From the NCBI GenBank assembly GCA_920105805.1, contig CAKKTI010000278.1:1-29067 (forward strand): a stretch of 29,067 nucleotides of DNA, in the 5' to 3' direction. A program made the position numbers and the translations under genes. The notes under the pieces are model-generated. The model searched no databases, had not been told where the DNA came from, and worked only from the letters and a program-made list of their open reading frames with translations. This DNA comes from Condylostoma magnum. Taxonomy: Eukaryota > Ciliophora > Heterotrichea > Heterotrichida > Condylostomatidae. Below are positions 23,545 to 29,067 of the stretch, in pieces (within the stretch, counting starts at the first letter, position 1; each line of letters opens with the position of its first letter).

Positions 23545-24567
23545 ATGGCATGGCCTATGAGTAATGCTTTTCAACTGGGATAATATTTTGCTATACAGGC
23601 TTATAGTTATTTAAAATAGAAAACTAAACCAAAGAAGGATGAAATTTAATTATAAGACTGCAATTACTGCTAGAAAAAAGCTATGATTGTTTTACACTGC
23701 TCATGCTAAATTTGTTATGACTGTTTTATCAATTTGTGTTTATCTAATTATCATTAAAATAAGGAGCCTATAGTGCATTGCACTATTCATAACGAAAATG
23801 TATCAAATATATCTGAAATAATATCAGAAAATAAAGAATTACAATTCAAACTAGAACCGTACTTTAGGCCCTAATTATAATGCATAATCTGCTATAAGTA
23901 TATTATGGATGACCAGCATCTAGAATGTGATCCTATTTGCTTTAATTGCGTGAGATAACTTATAGAGGATAGAATAAGTCGTGGACTAGTGTTTTAAATA
24001 TAGTGTCCAGTCTGTATAAAATAGCTAAGTTATGAGCTAATATAACAAATTTTACCTCTTGACCAATTTTTGTTATACGATGAAAAATTAACAGAGAAAT
24101 CATTCGATGGTGAAATTTTTATAAAGTGTGAAAAGTGCAATTTCTTTTTAACTGGTATTCACTCTAACTAGTAAGTATATTGCCCTGTATGTGAGGCTCC
24201 TGTGTGTATTAAATGTGGAAGATAACATAATGAATTAGAATGTGTTATCGAAGAAATCGAAGGAATTACTCAATGTCCTAAATGCAACGAAGGACTTGTG
24301 AAAGAAAGAGGATGCAATTTTATATAATGCCCAAGCTAAACTTGCTCAAATAAAACTTATTTTTGCTGGCTTTGCAAGGATATTTTAGTTAAAAGGGATC
24401 ATTATCAGCATTATACTCGTTTCGGGCCCTATGGAAACTGGTGTAATACATTAGATGAAAGAATTCAAAATCCTATTAAAGTTTAGTTAGTATTGTTATT
24501 GAATAAAAGTATAATCATTTAAAGTAAGAATAGTTTATCTTTGATCGTTGAGATGTATATTTTTTAA
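23545..24567 (+). CDS. RBR (RING-between-RING) E3 ubiquitin ligase, about 340 aa
   Basis: RBR ligases take ubiquitin from an E2 onto a catalytic cysteine and then onto substrate. From ATG 23545 there is an N-terminal Cys-rich cluster (from Cys39, CNYC, then HCSCQICYDC), which may be a further zinc finger. A RING1-like segment starts at Cys113 (CIICYKY ... CFNC ... CPVC), with no obvious His in the usual place. The IBR/BRcat starts at Cys195 (KCEKCNFF ... YCPVCEAPVCIKCG). Rcat starts at Cys244 (CPKCNEGLVKERGCNFIQC), where Cys257 in the GCN context matches the parkin-type active cysteine. A closing CWLC and two His follow. The end is uncertain: in-frame TAG 24484, TAA 24520 or TAA 24565 would give 313, 325 or 340 residues. 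I chose the last because it sits eight bases before the next ATG. Confidence 0.83.
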
Positions 24568-24575
24568 AAATTTCA

Positions 24576-25139
24576 ATGGTAAATCGCTTATAATAAAATA
24601 GGTAATATGCCTTGCTGTACATCAAGGATTGCAAAGAGGAATTGTTCGATATTCTAATTGTGCCAGAGGATATTAAAATTGAATAATTCAATAAGCATTT
24701 TGAAGATACGATAAAGGATCTTGACAGGGGAGTTATTGATACGACTTCTCTTTATGCTATAGAGTAAATTCCCCCGTAAGGCACTACAAGTACACTTGCT
24801 TCAGCCTAAAAGATAATAGCTGTATTACATGGTGAGCGGTTATGAGAGAACAACTTTATCACTAGTTAGAATAGCATGTATTTGTCTTTACTCATAGACA
24901 TTTCAAAGAATAAATACAGTAGTATTTTTTTAATCAACATAATAAAGCCTACTTGAATCTTTGAATGAAAGAATAAAAGTTAATATGCGAGCTTTCCGGA
25001 AGATGGTCTATACGGTCGGATTAACGGAATTATTCAATTACTTCTAAAAGCTCTGATTGCCATTATGTAACAAAAATATTGAAATCTAGTTGGGCTTGAA
25101 AATGAAAAAATATCTAATAAAGCATCACTATTCTCCTAA
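24576..25139 (+). CDS. Unrecognised protein or gene segment, about 187 aa
   Basis: I do not recognise this product. The frame from ATG 24576 reads as convincing protein: acidic and hydrophobic residues alternate (KEELFDILIVPEDIKIEQF), then FPEDGLYGRINGIIQLL further on. It reaches TAA at 25137-25139, after which its character decays while another frame becomes protein-like. It may be a separate 187-residue gene, with the next ATG 26 bases downstream, or the N-terminal part of a longer gene continuing in the next frame. It follows the RBR ligase very closely. No catalytic motif, signal peptide or clear membrane span was seen. Confidence 0.5.
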
Positions 25140-25165
25140 ATTCAATTTTATTTGGTTTAAAGTTA

Positions 25166-26131
25166 ATGAAAGATAGAGTCAATAGCTTTTTATATGTTTT
25201 AGATAGTTGTATACGAATGAATTTGGAAGAATAGTATGATATCATTTTTTGTATTAGTTTTAGAGTGTGTTATAGACTAATAACCAAGTGATAGAGCTTA
25301 GAACTATTACATAAGTTAGAGGTACATAAATTTTATAGCACTTAAGCTGATCAAGTTATATGTCTATTACTTACCTCTACAATTGTATACTAAGATAATT
25401 AGATTAACTAAAAGTGCAAATCAATAAAAAGACGGTTAATCTCAAGAGATCATTATTTAGAACCTTTAGATTCAAATCAGTAAATAATACTTGCCGCTTA
25501 CCAGGCAATAAGTTAGGATTTATAGGGCATTTTACTAAGTAATAAGACAACTACAGAAATCAATTTTACCATGGGACACGAAGATAAAGTTTTTGATATT
25601 GAAATAGCATTATAAAGAGGTGGTTAAGTACAAATAGCTGGCTCATTGGCAATAATTAGTCTAGCTGTTTCGAAATAATATGTTAATAAAGAGATAACTG
25701 AGTACGGAGTTACTTGGGTTATAGATTCAAAAGATAAAATTGATTTACTGATTAGTTTGATTTATCTAGGAGAAAAAATGAGTTAAAGAAAGTTAAAAGT
25801 TGATTAGCAAGACGCTTTATAAGTTGTTTTGATGATTGAGTAGTATTAAAGAATAGTACTATTGATATATGTGTATGTTTCAAGTGCAAATTGGGGCATG
25901 ATACAGTAATTCATTCCCAAGTAAAATGCAGAAAAAATCTTGATTACAAATGGGTATATTGATATGCCTGGAGACTTTATATCACTAGGAAATATAAGTA
26001 CTAATAATGTCCCAGATCTTCTTAAATGATATTTGAAAAAGAGATTGACTTTATTTTTAGATTCTTTGCAATCTACTAGAATTTTCACTGTTTTTTATCA
26101 ATATATTGGCAATTGCATAAAGCGATTTTAA
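25166..26131 (+). CDS. Unrecognised coding segment, about 321 aa, boundaries uncertain
   Basis: From ATG 25166 this frame gives a well-formed but unrecognised sequence with many Leu, Ile, Asp and Gln. Examples are LVSNK-free helical stretches around LDSNQQIILAAYQAISQDLQ, then FDIEIALQRGGQVQIAGSLA and NGYIDMPGDFISLGNIS. It stays convincing to about 26100, and the in-frame TAA at 26129 is the first plausible end. Just there, a different frame becomes protein-like. A new gene, a short intron that shifts frame, or a base error in the assembly could each explain that. Long helical segments without zinc or enzyme motifs suggest a scaffold or repeat protein, but this is weak. Confidence 0.45.
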
Positions 26132-26843
26132 TATCCATGCAATTCTTAAGATAATAGAATACAAAAAACAAGAATTTGCAACCAAAGGAAAGAACCTTTT
26201 TATTGATTGATTTTATTATCAAATATATCCTTAAAACGCTTACCTAGTTGTATTAGTATCAAGCCATTTCTAATAAAATCAAGTTCCTACTGAGTTCATA
26301 AAAGCAGTGATTCAAAAAGCTAATAGAGATTAAATAGATTTCTTAACAAATATAATGAAAATGAAAGGACTGTAATAAAACAATAAATCAAATAAGTTAC
26401 TCTGTGAATAAAATTGTCTATTGATTCTTTCTACTCTTTTAATGTCAATATATCCTATGCATTTTATGAGGATATAATGGAGTTATTTCAAAACGTTAAA
26501 ATAACAAGAATATAAGGATTAAAATTAGGAAGAATTAGTGTACTGTAATCAGAGAAGTTATATTTGATAAAAGCTAAAATTTTAGGAAGTTTAGTATAAG
26601 GAGAAATTAGGGATAGGAGTAATACTTTTCATAGTCTATTTGAGTAATTAATATGTTATATAACTGTATGAATGCAATAAAATTGATATTCTAGCAACTG
26701 AAAGGCTAGCTTATATTGAAGCTTAGAGCATAGTTATACAAGTTTAAATCAATCAATTTCACTTAATAAAGCAAAGTTCTAATAGTATTGGATTATTTTG
26801 TGACTAAGGTATGCTCTTAAATAATGCTGTAATATATACTTAA
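26109..26843 (+). CDS. Unrecognised coding segment, start unresolved
   Basis: This frame, one base off the segment before it, reads as protein from about 26109 (SDFNIHAILKIIEYKKQEF) through a hydrophobic stretch (YLVVLVSSHF, then CLLILSTLLMSIYPMHF near 26400-26470) to LFCDQGMLLNNAVIYT, with TAA at 26841. An upstream in-frame ATG at 26007 would overlap the previous segment by over 100 bases, which is unlike the rest of this chromosome. It is therefore more likely the continuation of the previous segment after a frame change than a separate gene. The last 90 bases before the next ATG (26930) look non-coding. Function unknown. Confidence 0.35.
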
Positions 26844-26929
26844 AAATCAAATTACATAACTTTAAATACAACAAAGAAAACCCTTAGAAATTCAATTTGT
26901 ATTATTTCTATAAAGGTTGACTTAATAAA

Positions 26930-27133
26930 ATGGAAATCCAATCAGCTATTCAGATGCTTATCTCTGGACTCGGCTTTAATGTAGTCTGCTAGATCCTTCA
27001 ATAATAAACTAACTGGCTTAAATAGGAAGAAGTTGAAAAGCTTCTAAAGGGTTATTGCTTAAAATAAAGGGAATTTGATCAGTTTCAGAAATAAATCCCC
27101 TAAGAAAATTCTTAAAAGAACATTAAACATTAA
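26930..27133 (+). CDS. Short reading frame, perhaps the N-terminus of the MORN gene
   Basis: ATG 26930 opens a protein-like frame (MEIQSAIQMLISGLGFNVVC, then EEVEKLLKGYCLKQREFDQF) of about 67 residues to TAA 27131, or 75 to TAA 27155 and TGA 27158. The MORN protein frame just downstream is offset by one base and has no ATG of its own until 27348, although it reads well from about 27120. So this is either a small gene of its own or the true N-terminus of the MORN protein across an unexplained frame change. No fitting GT-AG intron of the required length was found by eye. Confidence 0.4.
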
Positions 27134-28376
27134 AAGGTTATTCACTCTTCAAAGTAATGATTTTATAGAGTATTTCATTGAGTAATTTATATAATAGCAC
27201 AGACTTAAGGTTAGATACTTGTATTATCTTGATAAGCTGGTTAAATGCCCTGATTAAGCTAAACGAATAATTGAAAAGATTAATGAGAAGAAACTTAAAA
27301 GAATAAAAATCAACAGCTATGGGGAGATTTCATGAAAACTTATATTTATGGAAAAGAATGCTTAGATTTAAAGTAATCTAGCACTTTAATGAATAATGAA
27401 AGCTCATCAAAGGAATCATTAAAGAGGAATTACAAAAGCTATGGAGTTTATACAATATTTAAGCAGATAATCAGAGCTATTAATAAGAAAGTTTAAAAGG
27501 GAAGAAAGACTATAAGGAATAGGAGTATGTGAATAGGCTATATAATCAGATAGTACTTCCTCCAATTCTAACCTTCCACACTATTCTAACCCAGTAGTTT
27601 AGGCCACAATAAAAAAATACGGTGATTTCTAATTTGATGAGCCTTATATACCAGACAGTTATTTAGTAACAAAACCTCCAACTATGTTAGATAATGGTGC
27701 TATATATATTGGAGAGTGGAATTCTAATAATGAACGACATGGAAGAGGAACTCAAATATGGAAGAGTGGGGAAAAATACGAAGGCAATTGACGGAATGAT
27801 AAAGCTAACGGAAAAGGAAAATTCATTCATGCTAATGGAGATTTATATGAAGGAGATTGGGTTGATGATTAGGCTTGTGGAAAAGGAACTTATATACATA
27901 ATGATGGAGCAAGATATGTAGGGGATTGATTTGCTGATAAATAGCATGGATATGGAGTAGAAACTTACCCAGATGGAGCTAAGTATGAAGGAGAATACTT
28001 AAACGGAATGAAACATGGAGAAGGATAATTTAAATGGGCGGATGGAGCTTATTACACAGGGGATTTTAATAGTAATAATATAGAGGGTACAGGAACTTAT
28101 AGATGGAATAATGGACGGTGTTATGTGGGAACTTGACAAAACAATAAGTTTAATGGAAAGGGGACTTTTTCATTTCCAGATGGAAGGTCATATACTGGGG
28201 AATATGTTGACGATCAGAAATAAGGATATGGAGTGTTTTAGTGACCAAATGGGAAAAAATATGAAGGATAGTGGATGAAGGGGAAGTAGCATGGAATAGG
28301 AGAATATATTTCACCTAATGGAAGAAAGAGGAAAGGGGAATGGAAAGAAGGGAAAAGAATTAGAGACATTGATTAG
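27120..28376 (+). CDS. MORN-repeat protein
   Basis: MORN repeats are short beta-hairpin units found in proteins that sit at membranes, the cortex or cilia. The frame reads as protein from about 27120 through a helical, basic N-terminal part (IIEKINEKKLKRIKINSYGE) and a Ser/Asn/Pro linker. Ten tandem MORN units then run to near the end, closing with EGKRIRDID and TAG 28374-28376. In-frame TAA follows at 28383 and TGA at 28395. The first in-frame ATG is 27348 (342 residues from there), but coding character starts earlier, so the start is unresolved. Several conserved Trp of the repeats are TGA (for example 27789) and Gln are TAA or TAG. No kinase or other enzyme domain follows, unlike plant PIP5K MORN proteins; a radial-spoke or cortical scaffold role is possible. 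Confidence 0.8.
27705..28355 (+). repeat. MORN repeat array, about ten units
   Basis: Within the MORN gene, the pattern Y-x-G-x-W/F/Y-x(5-6)-G-x-G-x(5-6)-G recurs about every 21-23 codons. Examples are YEGDWVDDQACGKGTYIHND, YVGDWFADKQHGYGVETYPD and YTGEYVDDQKQGYGVFQWPN. Nine units are complete and the tenth (RKGEWKEGK) is partial. The units have diverged in sequence, so recent expansion is unlikely. Confidence 0.9.
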
Positions 28377-28959
28377 ATTTATTAAAAGGAATCATGATGT
28401 TTAATTAATATTCTAACTTTTTAGCCTTCATAAAATATTATATTTGAGAAATAGAAGATTAGTATCAAAAGGAATTATATTAATAAACATTGGTATATTT
28501 TAACGAGATTATATTGAGATAATTCACGATTAAATAGAATTTGAAGTATCTTACTATTTTGCATTAATTATTACATTTTTAATATTCTATAGTTTCTTGA
28601 TTGTAAGTTATTCAATACTTTTATTACTGATGAGTAAAGACAATAATTACTCCTATCATCATTTTCAAAAGTCAATTAATAATTAAGTAGATGAATGATT
28701 ACTATAACTTACATCTGATTAAGATAGTTTTTCATCCCTTGTTATACTTTTCTCATATTGTTAGCTTCTATAAACATTGCTATTAAATAGTGACATAAAT
28801 GAATCAACCGTTATTTTATGTATATTATAATTAGAAAGGATGATTTATTGAATTGAAACTATAAATAAAGGTATTAATTTTCTATAAACATTCAAATCTA
28901 GTATTATAAATTAGTCTTTTTGCTTTTCATATAAAGATTTTTTATAATTAGAGATGTAC
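28377..28959. other. Right subtelomeric AT-rich stretch, no supported gene
   Basis: About 0.6 kb of very AT-rich DNA lies between the MORN gene stop and the A-tract at the telomere. I saw no convincing coding frame, RNA gene or internal repeat. It should contain the 3' UTR of the MORN gene. Confidence 0.6.
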
Positions 28960-28973
28960 AAAAAAAAAAAAAA
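28960..28973. repeat. A14 tract at the right telomere junction
   Basis: Fourteen consecutive A directly precede the degenerate GTGTGT that leads into the right telomere. It is the longest homopolymer I noticed. The left junction has a shorter A5 run after its last repeat. Confidence 0.85.
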
Positions 28974-29067
28974 GTGTGTAAGGGTGTAAGGGTGTAAGGG
29001 TGTAAGGGTGTAAGGGTGTAAGGGTGTAAGGGTGTAAGGGTGTAAGGGTGTAAGGGTGTAAGGGTGT
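28974..29067. repeat. Right telomere, eleven AAGGGTGT repeats
   Basis: After a partial GTGTGT (28974-28979), eleven perfect AAGGGTGT units run to the last base. This is the reverse complement of the left array and marks the other chromosome end. Confidence 0.97.

Noticed and set aside
23504-23560. C-terminal extension of the proteasome subunit to TGA 23558
   Set aside because: It would add unrelated residues beyond family length and overlap the ATG of the RBR gene at 23545.
27690-27925. Overlapping alternative-frame protein inside the MORN gene
   Set aside because: It is Lys/Glu/Met-rich by-product reading of the Gly/Asp/Tyr codons of the MORN repeats in a shifted frame.
28960-28973. Poly(A) tail of a retroposed element
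   Set aside because: No element body, target-site duplication or coding remnant is visible upstream; an A-run in an AT-rich subtelomere is enough.
1-29067. tRNA or rRNA genes and transposable elements
   Set aside because: None were seen by eye; no GC-rich cloverleaf, rRNA-like core, terminal inverted repeats or transposase/reverse transcriptase motifs were found.

Overview
The window looks like one complete small chromosome of a ciliate somatic (macronuclear) genome. It begins with nine C-strand telomere repeats (ACACCCTT) and ends with eleven G-strand repeats (AAGGGTGT). Everything between is AT-rich nuclear DNA with eukaryotic genes. The repeat unit, TGTAAGGG, is one base away from the TGTTAGGG repeat recalled for the heterotrichs Stentor and Blepharisma. 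The genetic code is altered. TAA and TAG stand at conserved glutamines and TGA stands at conserved tryptophans (proteasome alpha5 Gln23, CDK Trp193, VPS13 Trp70). All three codons also appear to end genes. This is the pattern described for the heterotrich Condylostoma magnum (ambiguous-stop code, NCBI table 28), so I infer a Condylostoma-like heterotrich. Standard-code ORF finding therefore sees only scraps; the genes below were read with TAA/TAG = Gln and TGA = Trp.

Layout: all genes point outward from one divergent intergenic region at 11821-12068. Leftward (minus strand) from it: a protein with two cyclic-nucleotide-binding-like folds, an 8.4-kb giant ubiquitin-specific protease of the USP9X/USP24/USP34 type, an unknown 198-residue protein, and a 92-residue single-membrane-span protein. 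Rightward (plus strand): a PSTAIRE cyclin-dependent kinase, a 3061-residue VPS13 lipid-transfer protein, a LITAF-domain protein, proteasome subunit alpha5, an RBR E3 ubiquitin ligase, unrecognised coding sequence at 24576-26843, and a MORN-repeat protein. Where both ends are clear, gaps between genes are only 8-126 bases. AT-rich subtelomeric stretches of about 1.05 kb (left) and 0.6 kb (right) hold nothing I can support.

Several genes serve ubiquitin, proteasome or endosome biology (USP, RBR ligase, alpha5, LITAF, VPS13). This may be coincidence, since small ciliate chromosomes need not be functional clusters. The most informative feature is translation: neighbouring genes lie in the same frame with no TGA between them (CDK/VPS13 and the cyclic-nucleotide-binding gene/USP), so TAG or TAA must terminate there although both are read as Gln inside the same genes. 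The region 24.6-27.2 kb changes reading frame several times in a way I could not resolve. I saw no rRNA, tRNA, CRISPR array or transposable element.
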